64,000 nt of DNA from Bartonella clarridgeiae ATCC 51734. Its GTDB lineage: Bacteria; Pseudomonadota; Alphaproteobacteria; Rhizobiales; Rhizobiaceae. A program made the translations under genes and the position numbers. Location of the stretch: assembly GCF_000518185.1 (NCBI RefSeq), contig NZ_KI912398.1:32438-96437 (forward strand). The letters run 5' to 3'. The notes beneath the pieces were generated by a model that was not told the DNA's origin, made no database searches, and was given only the letters and a program-made list of their open reading frames with translations. Shown one piece after another: positions 9,686-19,959 of this stretch. Each line of letters starts with the position of its first letter. Within the stretch, counting starts at the first letter, position 1.

Positions 9686-10501
9686 TTATTTAAGCTTGTA
9701 AACCTCTGATTCATCTGGAAAAACGCGTGATTTAACATCATTCGCATAATCCCTAATTGCTGTATCCATCGCTTGCTCGAAAACACCATAACGACGCACA
9801 AATTTAGGTACATAAGTACCATAACCTAACATATCTTCCATCACTAAAATCTGTCCATCACACTGATTGGACGCACCAATACCAATAGTAGGAATAGAGA
9901 GATTCTTTGTAAGCTTTACCGCTAATGGCTCTACTACCCCTTCCACAACAACAGAAAAAGCACCTGCTGCTTCAATTGCTGCAGCATCAGCTTCAATTTG
10001 TAACCAATCACTTTCATTACGTCCTTGCATCTTAAAACCACCAAAACGATTCACCGCTTGTGGTGTGAGACCAATATGACCCATAACTGGAATACCACGA
10101 CTGCATAAAAAACCAATTGTTTCTGCCATATAAGCACCACCTTCAAGCTTAACTGCACCGCATCCTGTTTCTGCAATAATACGGGATGCATTAGCAAAAG
10201 CTTGTTCTGAACTTTGCTCATAAGAACCAAAAGGCATATCGACAACAACAAGAGCTCGTTTAGAGCTACGCACAACCGCTTGTCCATGCAAAATCATCAT
10301 ATCCACGCTAACAGGGAGTGTCGTATCAAAACCATATACAACCATACCAACGCTGTCACCAACCAAAAGTAAATCACAATGTGAATCAGCAATCCGAGCG
10401 CTATAAGCCTGATAAGCTGTTAAAGCAACAATCGGTTCTTGTTTCTTTCTCGAACGTATTTCAGAAGCAGTAATACGCTTTATAGTTTTATGAAAACTCA
10501 T
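9686..10501 (-). CDS. panB: 3-methyl-2-oxobutanoate hydroxymethyltransferase
   Basis: Transfers a hydroxymethyl group from methylene-tetrahydrofolate to ketoisovalerate, giving ketopantoate, the first step to pantothenate and CoA. From ATG 10501 ([10 protein letters not shown]) the protein has 271 residues. I chose this over the longer frame from 10555 because AAAGG sits at good spacing before it and the extra 18 residues would overlap panC. Visible are the metal-binding [14 protein letters not shown], the substrate motif [14 protein letters not shown] and [16 protein letters not shown], all normal for PanB. It lies 13 bp after panC on the same strand. Confidence 0.96.
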   Translation of the reverse strand: MSFHKTIKRITASEIRSRKKQEPIVALTAYQAYSARIADSHCDLLLVGDSVGMVVYGFDTTLPVSVDMMILHGQAVVRSSKRALVVVDMPFGSYEQSSEQAFANASRIIAETGCGAVKLEGGAYMAETIGFLCSRGIPVMGHIGLTPQAVNRFGGFKMQGRNESDWLQIEADAAAIEAAGAFSVVVEGVVEPLAVKLTKNLSIPTIGIGASNQCDGQILVMEDMLGYGTYVPKFVRRYGVFEQAMDTAIRDYANDVKSRVFPDESEVYKLK

Positions 10502-10514
10502 TTTTTCAGCCTTT

Positions 10515-11375
10515 TTATTGTAATATGCATTGATCAATAAGTCTGACTTCACCAAAGCAAACGGTAAGCAATAAAACCGCAGGTGTGTTTAATTCCTTTT
10601 TAATCACGCACAAAGTTTCCATATCTCGTAAATCTATTGATTCAATAACAATACGCGGTTCTTTATGTAAAACAGAGCGGACAACTGTGCACAATTTATC
10701 AACGGATCGTTCACCTTGCTCATAAAGTCTCTTAACAACTTTAAGGCTTTCAGGAATAACCTTTGCAGCTTTGCGATCTTCTAATGTCAAAAGCTTATTA
10801 CGTGAAGAACTAGCAACTCCATCTGCATCACGTAAAGTAGGTACACTAACAATTTCAATAGGAAAAGCCAAATCTTTAACCATACGACGGATAATCAAAA
10901 GCTGTTGAAAATCTTTTTCCCCAAAAAAAGCTTTATCTGGTTGAACAATATTAAAAAGTTTAGCAACAACACTAGTCACACCACAAAAATGTCCTGGACG
11001 TAATTTCCCCATCAAAATACGTGATAATTTTTCTACTTTTACAACTGTCTCATTGCCTAGCGGCCACATTTCTTCTACAGAAGGCACAAAAACATATTCA
11101 ATATTGGCTTCTTCCAATAAAGCGCAATCACTCTCTAGATCCCTTGGATATACATTAAAATCCTCACGGTGACCAAATTGCTTAGGATTAACAAATATAG
11201 AAACCACTACACAATCACACATTGCCCGTGCTTGTTGCACCAATGCAAGATGGCCATCATGCAACGCCCCCATAGTCGGCACAAACCCAATTGAAAGCCC
11301 TAAACGTCGTTCCTCTCTGAGGTATTGACGCAACTCAGCAATTGTTTGCAAAGTTTGCATTCTATCCACTTTCAT
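10515..11375 (-). CDS. panC: Pantothenate synthetase (pantoate-beta-alanine ligase)
   Basis: ATP-dependent ligation of pantoate and beta-alanine to pantothenate. The 286-residue product has the HIGH-like motif in [14 protein letters not shown], the FVNPKQFG segment, the [31 protein letters not shown] core and the KMSKS-like SSSRNKLL. A second ATG at 11360 ([10 protein letters not shown]) may be the true start, since the sequence before either ATG is only weakly purine-rich. The gene follows recO by four bases and precedes panB, so it sits at the tail of the rpoZ-recO run and may share its transcripts. No panD is seen. Confidence 0.96.
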   Translation of the reverse strand: MKVDRMQTLQTIAELRQYLREERRLGLSIGFVPTMGALHDGHLALVQQARAMCDCVVVSIFVNPKQFGHREDFNVYPRDLESDCALLEEANIEYVFVPSVEEMWPLGNETVVKVEKLSRILMGKLRPGHFCGVTSVVAKLFNIVQPDKAFFGEKDFQQLLIIRRMVKDLAFPIEIVSVPTLRDADGVASSSRNKLLTLEDRKAAKVIPESLKVVKRLYEQGERSVDKLCTVVRSVLHKEPRIVIESIDLRDMETLCVIKKELNTPAVLLLTVCFGEVRLIDQCILQ

Positions 11376-11379
11376 AAAA

Positions 11380-12126
11380 TTAAAATGTTGACGCCTTCAT
11401 ACAAAATCGCCGTTCAAACAATTGTATCAAACTAATACGCAAAGACGGCTGTTTTATACCTCTCTCTTTCCAAACATAGCGTGTTAAAAAAAAATCTGTC
11501 AGAATTAGCCCCTTCTTTATATCATTAAAATCAACAGGACAAATGGTTTTTCGTGCAAGAAATTGTGGTAAAAATAAAAGCTTATCTTTCCAAGGACGTC
11601 CTACTTCCTCACACACAGCACGTCCCGATTTTGGAGAAACATAACAAAGTTTTTCCTGGCGACCTGTTACAGCACAACAAGACAAATCGAGCCCAAAACC
11701 AAGTTCCTCAAGCAGTAGAAGCTCAAAACGCACAAGTAATTCAGCATTTATAAATGGATCATCAAAATTTTGCATAAAAAAATATAACATATCATACAAA
11801 ACGGGATGAGGATCACGCTCAGGAAGAAGCCGCAAATGAGAGGCCATCAACTGGAAGGAATAAAGCGCTTCTGGTAAAACTATCAATCTTGAAGCATGTA
11901 AATCAAGCGCTTCAAGCCTAAATAATCCTAAATGTTCATCTAAACGTGCCCACCATTCAGCTTCAACAAAATTTCCAGGCTGAAGAAGAAAAGCCATACG
12001 ACGAGAACGTCCCCCTTTTACAATTCCCATATAGCGACCACGCTGACGTGTCATAATTTCAAGAATAACGCTCGTTTCACCATGTTGGCGTGTACCGAGA
12101 ATAATAGCTTGTTCTTTCCATTTCAT
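11380..12126 (-). CDS. recO: DNA repair protein RecO
   Basis: RecFOR-pathway mediator that helps load RecA on single-stranded DNA. From ATG 12126 (MKWKEQAIILGTRQHGE) the protein has 248 residues, matching the usual N-terminal OB-fold start. A longer frame from 12189 would overlap era by about 60 bases and adds a non-homologous stretch. The OB fold is followed by the helical domain with LEELGFGLDLSCCAVTGRQEKLCYVSPKSGRAVC, containing the cysteines often found in RecO zinc sites. It starts four bases after the era stop, a typical coupled era-recO pair. Confidence 0.93.
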   Translation of the reverse strand: MKWKEQAIILGTRQHGETSVILEIMTRQRGRYMGIVKGGRSRRMAFLLQPGNFVEAEWWARLDEHLGLFRLEALDLHASRLIVLPEALYSFQLMASHLRLLPERDPHPVLYDMLYFFMQNFDDPFINAELLVRFELLLLEELGFGLDLSCCAVTGRQEKLCYVSPKSGRAVCEEVGRPWKDKLLFLPQFLARKTICPVDFNDIKKGLILTDFFLTRYVWKERGIKQPSLRISLIQLFERRFCMKASTF

Positions 12127-12130
12127 TGCA

Positions 12131-13033
12131 TTAAAAAAAATCCAATCCCATCTCTTGATAACGCTCTGGATTAGAGTCCCAATTATCACGTACTTTCACA
12201 AATAGAAAAAGATGAACCTTCTGTCCCATAATATCCATTAACTCCTTACGTGCTGCCTGACCAATAGCTTTAATGGTGCCACCTTTTGCTCCTAAAACAA
12301 TTTTTTTCTGGTTATCACGTTCTACATAAATGACTTGACTAATTTTAACCGAACCACTTGCACACTCTTCCCAATTTTCTGTTTCAACTGTTGAGGAATA
12401 AGGAAGTTCTTGATGTAGACGAAGAAAAAGTTTTTCACGCGTAATTTCAGCAGCAAGCTGACGCATAGGCATGTCAGAGATTTGATCTTCTGGATAATAC
12501 CATGGCCCCTCTTGCATGATTGTACTGAGATAATACAGCAAATCCTTACAACCAGAACCATTTAAAGCTGAAATCATAAATGTCTGCAAAAAATTCACTC
12601 GCTCATTCACTTTAGCAGTTAATGCTAAGAGAGATGATTTAGCAACCGTATCAATTTTATTCAGAACAAGAATTTTATCTTGTTCAACACTTTTTAAAAT
12701 ATCTAACATTGCATCAACTTCATCTGAAAGACCACTCTGGACATCAATCAGAACCAGAAGAATATCAGCATTCTTCGCACCACCCCAAGCAGCAGACACC
12801 ATAGCCCGCTCTAATCGCTTATGAGGACGAAAAACACCTGGTGTATCAATTAGAATAATTTGGGTCTTATCATAAATTACAATACCACGAACTAAAGTCC
12901 GCGTTGTTTGTACTTTATGTGTTACAATTGATATTTTTGTTCCAACTAACTGATTAACTAACGTTGACTTTCCAGCATTAGGCACACCAATGACCGCAAC
13001 AAAACCTGAACGTGTTTTAATAACATCATTCAT
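12131..13033 (-). CDS. era: GTPase Era
   Basis: Ras-like GTPase that binds 16S rRNA and assists small-subunit maturation. The 300-residue protein has G1 GVPNAGKS (residues 16-23), G3 DTPG (about 59), G4 NKID (about 125), and a C-terminal KH domain with the VERDNQKKIVLGAKGGTIKAIGQAARKEL pattern split around the GxxG loop. Its ATG overlaps the rnc stop by four bases (ATGA), indicating translational coupling in the conserved rnc-era-recO unit. Confidence 0.97.
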   Translation of the reverse strand: MNDVIKTRSGFVAVIGVPNAGKSTLVNQLVGTKISIVTHKVQTTRTLVRGIVIYDKTQIILIDTPGVFRPHKRLERAMVSAAWGGAKNADILLVLIDVQSGLSDEVDAMLDILKSVEQDKILVLNKIDTVAKSSLLALTAKVNERVNFLQTFMISALNGSGCKDLLYYLSTIMQEGPWYYPEDQISDMPMRQLAAEITREKLFLRLHQELPYSSTVETENWEECASGSVKISQVIYVERDNQKKIVLGAKGGTIKAIGQAARKELMDIMGQKVHLFLFVKVRDNWDSNPERYQEMGLDFF

Positions 13034-13734
13034 TGATTATGTTTCCCCTTTGTTTCCCATATACCTTCACGTCGCAAGATTCTTTCAGCTGCGTCTCTCT
13101 CGGCTTGACGTTTAGAACTACCTCGCCCTATCTCAGATGCAAAACCACAAATACTTACCTCGACTACAAAGATCGGATCATGATCTGGACCACAACGCTG
13201 TAGAACCTGGTAATGAGGATGTGCTCTATCTTTTGTATGAGCCCATTCCTGCAACTCTGTTTTGGCATCACGGCGACCAGCATTCATTTTCTTTGCTCGA
13301 TTCTGCCAATATTTTTGAATGAAAGGTCGAACGCTCTCTAAACCTCCTTCAAGATATATTACAGCGATTAAGGCTTCAATGACATCGGCATACATATTAG
13401 CTAACCGACGACCTTCTAAGTTTTTCATTTCACAACCAACACGAATCATATTGGGTAAACCCATTTCCAATGCAATATCGGCACATGTTTGCGCATTTAC
13501 CAAGCCATTTAAACGTACTGATAATTCACCTTCACTCGCTTGTGGAAAAATTTGATAAAGCATTTCAGCAATTAAAAGCCCAAGAACTCGATCACCTAAA
13601 AATTCTAATCTCTCATAATTACCCTGCTCTGAACTTTGTACACTGGAATGTGTCAATGCTTTTTTCAATTTATCTGCATCTTTAAAACTATGCTCTGTCA
13701 GCCTCTCCAGCTGATCAATAATTTGATGCTTCAT
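13030..13734 (-). CDS. rnc: Ribonuclease III
   Basis: Double-strand RNA endonuclease for rRNA precursors and antisense-paired transcripts. About 234 residues from ATG 13734; a GTG at 13737 directly before it is less likely. The catalytic signature ERLEFLGDRVLGLLIAE and the second metal-site segment MYADVIEALIAVIYLEGG are intact. The C-terminal dsRNA-binding domain runs from DAKTELQEWAHTK to GSSKRQAERDAAERIL. It is followed by era with a four-base overlap and preceded by lepB, the usual lepB-rnc-era order. Confidence 0.97.
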   Translation of the reverse strand: MKHQIIDQLERLTEHSFKDADKLKKALTHSSVQSSEQGNYERLEFLGDRVLGLLIAEMLYQIFPQASEGELSVRLNGLVNAQTCADIALEMGLPNMIRVGCEMKNLEGRRLANMYADVIEALIAVIYLEGGLESVRPFIQKYWQNRAKKMNAGRRDAKTELQEWAHTKDRAHPHYQVLQRCGPDHDPIFVVEVSICGFASEIGRGSSKRQAERDAAERILRREGIWETKGKHNQ

Positions 13735-13748
13735 CACTGAATTCTCAC

Positions 13749-14531
13749 TTATTTATCAAGCGGAAAATAGCGAATATTATGAACAAAAGAAAATAAACGA
13801 TCCCAGCGCACATCAAATGGCCAACGCCAAATCTGCCACGCGCTCGAACCATTACTAATAGAGAAAAAAATCAAATTTGCTCGACCAATAAGATTCTCAT
13901 CCGGAATATATCCCACACCCAAACGGCTATCATCTGAATTATCACGATTATCACCCATCACAAAATAATGTCCTGGTGGAACCTCAAAGGTCTTTGTGTC
14001 ATCAACCTGAGGAATAAAACCTAAACTAAGTGTATTATAACTTACACCATTAGGCATTGTTTCGCGATAAACATCAACAGGGTGGCTAACCTCTGTCACA
14101 TCAGGATCATCAATCTTACCCATAAACTGACGTGGAACAGCTTTATCATTGATATAAAGAACACTTTGACGAACTTGAACACGATCACCCGGTAAGCCAA
14201 CAACACGTTTAATATAATCAATATCCGGATTACTAGGTAAACGAAAAACCAAAACATCCCCACGCTTAGGCTGGGATGCCCAAATACGTCCTGAAAAAAT
14301 AGGAGGAGAAAAAGGTATAGAAAAACGAGAATACCCATATGCATATTTGGAAACAAAAAGATAGTCCCCCACCAGCAAAGTAGGACGCATCGAACCAGAA
14401 GGAATAGTAAAAGGCTGAAAAAAAAGTGTGCGAATAATTCCAGCCAAAAGCAAAGCTTGAATTAAAACAGAAAAAAATTCAACAATCTCACTTTTTTTAT
14501 CTTTTTTTTGCGTTTTCTCTTCTTGTTTCAT
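13749..14531 (-). CDS. lepB: Signal peptidase I
   Basis: Inner-membrane serine protease that removes signal peptides of Sec and Tat substrates, presumably including the autotransporters in this window. The 260-residue protein has one N-terminal membrane segment (about residues 17-37), the catalytic serine in IPSGSMRPTL (Ser47), the catalytic lysine in YIKRVVGLPGD (Lys108) and the C-terminal box GDNRDNSDDSR. A single membrane anchor and the placement beside rnc are typical of alphaproteobacteria. AAAGG precedes the ATG at proper spacing. Confidence 0.97.
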   Translation of the reverse strand: MKQEEKTQKKDKKSEIVEFFSVLIQALLLAGIIRTLFFQPFTIPSGSMRPTLLVGDYLFVSKYAYGYSRFSIPFSPPIFSGRIWASQPKRGDVLVFRLPSNPDIDYIKRVVGLPGDRVQVRQSVLYINDKAVPRQFMGKIDDPDVTEVSHPVDVYRETMPNGVSYNTLSLGFIPQVDDTKTFEVPPGHYFVMGDNRDNSDDSRLGVGYIPDENLIGRANLIFFSISNGSSAWQIWRWPFDVRWDRLFSFVHNIRYFPLDK

Positions 14532-14610
14532 CTTGTACTACCTTTTTATAGATAAAACTTATTTTGGCATCATAATACCCAAATAATAAAAGCACAATCT
14601 CTCATGGAAT

Positions 14611-15012
14611 CTATCCACGTGGAAGTGCTTCTATAATAACAAACGCCTGCGCCCAAGGAAAATCATCTGTTATACTGAGATGAATGATCACTTCATGGTG
14701 AGGAGGTAATAATTTTTTTAATTGCATGAGTGCGCAATTCGCTAACTTCATAGTCGGTTTACCGGATGATAAATTAACTACCCCCATATCTTTCCAACTA
14801 ATACCACATGCAATCCCTGTTCCTAAAGCTTTAGCACACGCTTCTTTAGCAGCAAATCTTTTAGCATAGGAATTAGATCGATGATAGAGACTTTCAGACT
14901 TTTCCTGCTCAACATCTGTAAAAATACGCTGGATAAAACGGCTACCATAGCGAACCAACATTCTCTCAATCCGTCTTATATCAACTATATCATTGCCAAG
15001 ACCAATAATCAT
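14611..15012 (-). CDS. acpS: Holo-[acyl-carrier-protein] synthase
   Basis: Transfers the phosphopantetheine arm of CoA to apo-ACP, activating fatty-acid synthesis. 133 residues, the normal length. The signatures [14 protein letters not shown] (residues 4-17, magnesium-binding Asp) and [17 protein letters not shown] (catalytic region around residues 52-68) are intact. It lies between DUF2062 and lepB on the same strand, as in other alphaproteobacteria. With panB and panC nearby, the window covers two parts of the CoA/ACP arm supply line. Confidence 0.96.
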   Translation of the reverse strand: MIIGLGNDIVDIRRIERMLVRYGSRFIQRIFTDVEQEKSESLYHRSNSYAKRFAAKEACAKALGTGIACGISWKDMGVVNLSSGKPTMKLANCALMQLKKLLPPHHEVIIHLSITDDFPWAQAFVIIEALPRG

Positions 15013-15032
15013 AAAATATTACCTGAACTTTT

Positions 15033-15638
15033 TTACTTTGAACATCTTTTCTTCACCATCTTGTGACAGCGATTTTTTTGAAAATGAATTATTGTTCTAT
15101 AAACACCTATATAAGACAAACTACCAAAAATAAAACCTAAAAACATTCCACCTACAAGCATCGGCATCATAATCAAATCCCATGTTTCCAAAAAAAATGG
15201 CCATGCTCGCGAAAACGTTAAACCATGGAACATAGTGCGAATTTGTGAAAAAGAAATTTCATCCCTATTACCAAAGAACAATAAAAATAAACGACCTATC
15301 TTATAATCAGCCATAACAATAAAAAGAAATGTCAGTGGATTAGAAAAAACAGTCCCGATAATTGCTGCAGCAAAATTACCACGTAAAACCCAAGAAAAAA
15401 ATATTGCTAAAATAATGTGCAATCCCAAAAAGGGAGAACAAGCTGAAAAAATGCCAATCGAAAACCCCAATGCCACTTTATGAGGTGTTGCAGATATACG
15501 TAAAATACGTTTACGCATATAATAAAATGAACGAATAAATAGACGACACAGAAAAAATCTACGTCGAACACGCTCTCCAAAATTCATCGGTGTTCGATGA
15601 CTAAAAAACATATGGTTACTCATATATACCTTGTACAC
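15033..15638 (-). CDS. DUF2062 membrane protein
   Basis: Inner-membrane protein with about three hydrophobic segments. The core pattern PHKVALGFSIGIFSACSPFLGLHIILAIFFSWVLRGNFAAAIIGTVFSNPLTF (split here over several segments) is the DUF2062 domain; the GNPLTFP-like motif appears as SNPLTFLFI. Function is not established. The start is uncertain: ATGs at 15638, 15620 and 15587 are all possible, and I kept the longest at 201 residues. It sits between pyrE and acpS in the conserved order, which supports identity but not role. Confidence 0.82.
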   Translation of the reverse strand: MYKVYMSNHMFFSHRTPMNFGERVRRRFFLCRLFIRSFYYMRKRILRISATPHKVALGFSIGIFSACSPFLGLHIILAIFFSWVLRGNFAAAIIGTVFSNPLTFLFIVMADYKIGRLFLLFFGNRDEISFSQIRTMFHGLTFSRAWPFFLETWDLIMMPMLVGGMFLGFIFGSLSYIGVYRTIIHFQKNRCHKMVKKRCSK

Positions 15639-15691
15639 ACTAAATAATGCTTATTATTTCAAGCACTTTCATAGAAAAATTAAAAAAACTA

Positions 15692-16270
15692 TCAAATATT
15701 TCGGCTCCCTGGCTTAACCGCTGGAAGCACAGCAAGTTCAGAAGGCAAAGCATTAGCATCATAAGATGCAATTTCATACTCAGCAAGTGAAATCAGTGGA
15801 ACTCCTAAATCAACCTTGCCACCAGACCTATCAAGAATACATGCACTTGCTACCACATTGGCTTTTGCTGCAACCAATGCTTCAATTGTCTCACGAATAG
15901 AAAGACCCGTTGTCACAATATCTTCAACAATAACAATCCTCGCATCTTTTTCAATTTCGAAACGACGTAATTGGAATATACCATTCACACGCTCCACCCA
16001 AATAGAAGGAACACAAAGATGACGTGAAGTCTCGTACGAAGGAATGAGACCACCAATTGCAGGCCCAACTATATAATCAATTTTTCCCTCCACATATTTC
16101 TTAATTTTTTGAGCCAGAGCGTAACACAGCTTTTCGGTAAGATTAGCATGCATAAATACTTTTGCCTTTTGTAAATAAATAGCACTATGGCGACCTGATG
16201 TTAAAATAAAATGCCCTTCTAAAATAGCATCTGCTTGTCTAAAAATATTAATCACATCTTGTGTATTCAT
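15692..16270 (-). CDS. pyrE: Orotate phosphoribosyltransferase
   Basis: Joins orotate and PRPP to make OMP, two steps after dihydroorotase (also in this window). The protein has 192 residues with the N-terminal hood EGHFILTSGRHSAIYLQKAKV, the catalytic loop region and the PRPP-binding motif VIVEDIVTTGLSIRETIEAL. It matches the shorter archaeal/alphaproteobacterial form rather than the 213-residue enterobacterial one. It starts 12 bp after the rsh stop, consistent with the same transcript. Confidence 0.95.
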   Translation of the reverse strand: MNTQDVINIFRQADAILEGHFILTSGRHSAIYLQKAKVFMHANLTEKLCYALAQKIKKYVEGKIDYIVGPAIGGLIPSYETSRHLCVPSIWVERVNGIFQLRRFEIEKDARIVIVEDIVTTGLSIRETIEALVAAKANVVASACILDRSGGKVDLGVPLISLAEYEIASYDANALPSELAVLPAVKPGSRNI

Positions 16271-16282
16271 TGCACAATCTCT

Positions 16283-18511
16283 TTATCCATAAACTCGATG
16301 CACCATATTCACTGATCTTGCTCTTTTTAACTGAGAAAAGATACGATTTAAATGTTTTAAATCCCAAACCTCAAGATCAATGATAATTTCTGTAAAATCT
16401 GTCGCCTTACGAATAAAAAATAAATTTTGAATATTGGCATCATTGACAAAAATAATCTGAGCAATTTCAGCTAAAGAACCAGGACTATTCACAGCTAAAA
16501 TATTGATTCGAGCAGGAAAACGTTCACTCATCTCAGAATCAATATCCCAACGTACATCAATCCACCGTTCTGGCTGATCATGATACGCCATTAAAGCCGA
16601 AGATTGTATTGGATAAATAATAATACCCGCACCTGGTTGCATAATACCAACAATTTGATCTCCCGGCACAGCCCCCTCAAGAGAAAATTGTACTGGAACA
16701 TCCCCTTTCGTACCTTGAATAGATAATACTCTATATTTATGTTCTTTCTTTGAAGTTTTGCTTTTTTTATTCTCAAGAATCTTAAAAATCATACCTTGAG
16801 CATTTTCAATATTAAACCAACTTCTTTCCTTAAACTTAAACGAGGGTTTGTTTACCACATAATGATCTTTATAATTTGGATAAACTGCTTTAACTACATC
16901 TGTAGCAGCTAATTCACCACGCCCAACAGCTGCTAATACATCTTCCACATCCTTACGCGCTAAACGCGGTAAAATCTGCTTAAGCATGTCTTGCGAAAAT
17001 TTTTTTTCTATGCATTCAAATGAACGTTCAAGAATACGATACCCTAAACCAGAATATTGCTTATGTATTGTTGAACGTGTTGCTCGACGAATTGCAGAAC
17101 GTGCCTTTCCTGTTACAACGAGCGATTCCCACGCTGCCGGCGGAGATTGAATCTGCGAGCATATAATATTAACCTCATCACCATTTTTTAATTTGGTCAT
17201 TATAGGCATAATACGACCATTGATTTTTACTCCCACACAAGAATTGCCAATATCGGTATGTACTGCATAAGCAAAATCAATAGGTGTAGCACCTTTTGGA
17301 AATGCAATTAACTGCCCTTTCGGAGTAAAACAGAAAACCTGATCATGGAAAAGCTCAAGCTTTGTATGTTCTAAAAACTCTTCCGGATTATCGCCATCCG
17401 ATAAAGATTGAATTGTTTGACGCAACCATTCATAAGCATTAGTCTCACTTGATAATTTTGATGCTGAATAATCAGAACCATGATCTTTATAAATAGCATG
17501 TGCCGCAACACCATATTCGGCAATCTTATCCATTGCACTAGTTCTAATTTGTAATTCAACGCGTTGTCCTGAAGGACCAACAATCGTTGTATGAATTGAA
17601 CGATAATCATTTTGTTTAGGTATGGAAATATAGTCCTTAAAACGTCCAGGAACCATCGGCCATGTGGTATGTATAATACCAAGAGTGCGATAACAATCAT
17701 CTACACTCTCAACAATCACACGAAATCCAAAAATATCAGATAATTGTTCAAAAGATAAGACCTTGCTTTCCATTTTACGAAAAACTGAATAAGGCTTTTT
17801 CTGACGACTTTTAACATTGGCTTTAATACCATTTTTTAAAAAAAGTTTTGTCAATTCTTTTTCAATTGTGGAGAGCAAATCGCGATTGCGCTTTGATAAT
17901 TCAGAAAGCCGATCAATAATAGTACGATAACCTTCTGGATTTAAATAAAAAAAAGAAAGATCCTCCAACTCTTCACGCATATCTTGCATACCCATACGGC
18001 CAGCAAGTGGCGCATAAATGTCCATTGTCTCTTCAGCAATCCACCGACGCTTATCATCACGCATAACACCAAGGGTGCGCATATTATGAAGACGATCTGC
18101 CAGTTTAACTAGAAGAACACGAATATCATCAGAAATAGCAATAAGAAGCTTACGAAGATTTTCTGCCTGCACAGCTTTCTTCGATACAAGATCAAGCTTA
18201 TTAAGCTTTGTAAGTCCTTCAACTAACTTACCAATTTCAGATCCAAAAAGCTGATCAATTTCTGCTCTTGTAGCATTCGTATCTTCAATTGTATCATGTA
18301 AAAGGGCAACAGCGATTGTTGCTTCATCTAAGTGCATATCCATTAAGATAGCGGCAACTTCTAAAGGATGAGAAAAATAAAGATCACCTGAAGCACGCTT
18401 TTGATGACCGTGCTTCCGCATTGCATAAACATAGGCTTTATTCAATAAATCCGCATTTACGTCAGGTTTGTAACGCTGTACACGCTCAACCAGCTCACAC
18501 TGACGCATCAT
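16283..18511 (-). CDS. rsh: Bifunctional (p)ppGpp synthetase/hydrolase
   Basis: RelA/SpoT homologue controlling the stringent response. The 742-residue protein has an HD hydrolase domain (HPLEVAAIL; ALLHDTIEDT with His72-Asp73), a synthetase domain (about 235-345; DYISIPKQNDYRSIHTT and VELQIRT), a TGS domain (VFCFTPKGQLIAFPKGATPIDFAYAVH, split across about 393-420), a conserved middle region and a C-terminal ACT domain (about 665-740). HD and synthetase motifs both look intact, so it is probably the only long RSH enzyme, able to make and break the alarmone. It follows rpoZ, as usual. Confidence 0.96.
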   Translation of the reverse strand: MMRQCELVERVQRYKPDVNADLLNKAYVYAMRKHGHQKRASGDLYFSHPLEVAAILMDMHLDEATIAVALLHDTIEDTNATRAEIDQLFGSEIGKLVEGLTKLNKLDLVSKKAVQAENLRKLLIAISDDIRVLLVKLADRLHNMRTLGVMRDDKRRWIAEETMDIYAPLAGRMGMQDMREELEDLSFFYLNPEGYRTIIDRLSELSKRNRDLLSTIEKELTKLFLKNGIKANVKSRQKKPYSVFRKMESKVLSFEQLSDIFGFRVIVESVDDCYRTLGIIHTTWPMVPGRFKDYISIPKQNDYRSIHTTIVGPSGQRVELQIRTSAMDKIAEYGVAAHAIYKDHGSDYSASKLSSETNAYEWLRQTIQSLSDGDNPEEFLEHTKLELFHDQVFCFTPKGQLIAFPKGATPIDFAYAVHTDIGNSCVGVKINGRIMPIMTKLKNGDEVNIICSQIQSPPAAWESLVVTGKARSAIRRATRSTIHKQYSGLGYRILERSFECIEKKFSQDMLKQILPRLARKDVEDVLAAVGRGELAATDVVKAVYPNYKDHYVVNKPSFKFKERSWFNIENAQGMIFKILENKKSKTSKKEHKYRVLSIQGTKGDVPVQFSLEGAVPGDQIVGIMQPGAGIIIYPIQSSALMAYHDQPERWIDVRWDIDSEMSERFPARINILAVNSPGSLAEIAQIIFVNDANIQNLFFIRKATDFTEIIIDLEVWDLKHLNRIFSQLKRARSVNMVHRVYG

Positions 18512-18629
18512 ATAGGTATATCCTCAGAAATTTTGTAACTTAAACTATTACTGAATATTCTATCAATAAATAAAAAACAAATCTACCAAATGATAATCTA
18601 TGTATTACTTTTTCAATAAGACATAGCCA

Positions 18630-19028
18630 TTAATAATCATCATTTTTCTCTGGTACAACTAAACTTTCAATACCTGCCAAAAGCTCTTCTTCTGACATGT
18701 AATCAAATGCACTATTGCCCTCTTCTGATGAAGAGCCCAAAACATCTCCGGATTCGCTTGAATGAGAAATGAACTCCATTGCTCCTTCTGGTTCATCGAC
18801 TTCCACATACTTTTGTAAAGAATGAATAAGATCTTCTTTTAAATCAGCAGGAGATAAAGTTTGATCTGCTATTTCACGTAAAGCAACAACTGGATTTTTA
18901 TCATTATCACGATCGATTGTAATCTGTGCACCTTGTGAAATCTGACGAGCCCTATGCCCAGCTAAAAGCACCAACTCAAAACGATTATCAACCTTATCAA
19001 TACAATCTTCTACTGTTACACGGGCCAT
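18630..19028 (-). CDS. rpoZ: RNA polymerase omega subunit
   Basis: Small RNA polymerase subunit that assists assembly and, in proteobacteria, contributes to the ppGpp site. 132 residues. The N-terminus [30 protein letters not shown] (split at residue 15) and the ALREIA segment are diagnostic. The tail after residue 75 is acidic and low in complexity ([18 protein letters not shown]), common among alphaproteobacterial omegas. First gene of the run that continues through rsh, and its upstream region is long and non-coding, so the main promoter probably lies at 19030-19150. Confidence 0.95.
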   Translation of the reverse strand: MARVTVEDCIDKVDNRFELVLLAGHRARQISQGAQITIDRDNDKNPVVALREIADQTLSPADLKEDLIHSLQKYVEVDEPEGAMEFISHSSESGDVLGSSSEEGNSAFDYMSEEELLAGIESLVVPEKNDDY

Positions 19029-19959
19029 TTATGTCCCTTTCTTCAAGATTCAAAAATTAATGATTATCGCAAAATATATACAATAATCAAAACAAAAAAC
19101 AAGAAAAACAAAATACGCCTTATTATTTTTTCTAAATAATTATTTTTTCTAAATACACTAAAACTCTTAGAAAGATTTTAGTTTATAAAGATACTAAAAT
19201 TCATAAATTTTTGAAAAAAAATAATTTCAAACTATTTCATTCTTAATAACACAGTGATTATCATAATTAAAGAAAATGGATTACACAAAAAAGTAAGCGC
19301 GTTCATCAAGAAAAAATCACAATGTAACGCATTGATCTATCTCTTCTCTATCATATTCAATTCATAAAAATTGATTTAGAATATGATTTAGAAATAATGA
19401 GAACTGATAGCATATTACAGTTAAAAACTAATCGCAGAGAACAGTGCTTTGATCAAATAGACTGCTACGAAACACTATATTAGAAAGACATGTAGCATGA
19501 ATACTCTTCCCCCCTTCCACTATTAAATTAAAATTACCTAACCCAAAAGCATCTTTAAAAGATATAACTCTTTTTGATCTATAACTATACGAAAATGAAG
19601 TTTACTATAATCAGTCCCTCTTCAGAAGAACCAAAAACCTCGATTAAACACCTACCAAAACACACTTTCTATGAATCCCTAGTTCTTACATTCTATGTTA
19701 AGTCATCAACATCACAGACTTTATAGATAACAAAGAGATTTAAACTCATTTGGTACTGCGTTAGTCAATACATTAGCAACTAATCGTAGCAATACATATT
19801 CTCGCTACAATACAATCAGTGATAAATTCATCTTAATCATATTGTGGAAAAAATCCTTGTATGCATTATTAAGACTGTTTACAAAGATATACTCTACTGA
19901 ATACCAAATAAAATAACTTAAAAAGATTTTTGATAAAACATAATTGGTACCTGCAATCT
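19029..19959. other. Non-coding gap of about 930 bases
   Basis: AT-rich sequence between divergent rpoZ and the uracil-DNA glycosylase gene. No intact gene is visible on either strand; frames are broken by frequent stops. In related genomes an NYN/LabA-type gene sits here; I searched by eye for its GANLY and GDGDF motifs and did not find them. It contains a short tandem duplication at 19122. Confidence 0.5.
19122..19155. repeat. 17-bp tandem duplication
   Basis: The unit ATTATTTTTTCTAAATA occurs exactly twice, at 19122-19138 and 19139-19155, in non-coding DNA upstream of rpoZ. Confidence 0.95.

Noticed and set aside
10502..10555. Longer panB start at 10555
   Set aside because: It would overlap panC by 41 bases; the ATG at 10501 has AAAGG and gives the standard PanB N-terminus.
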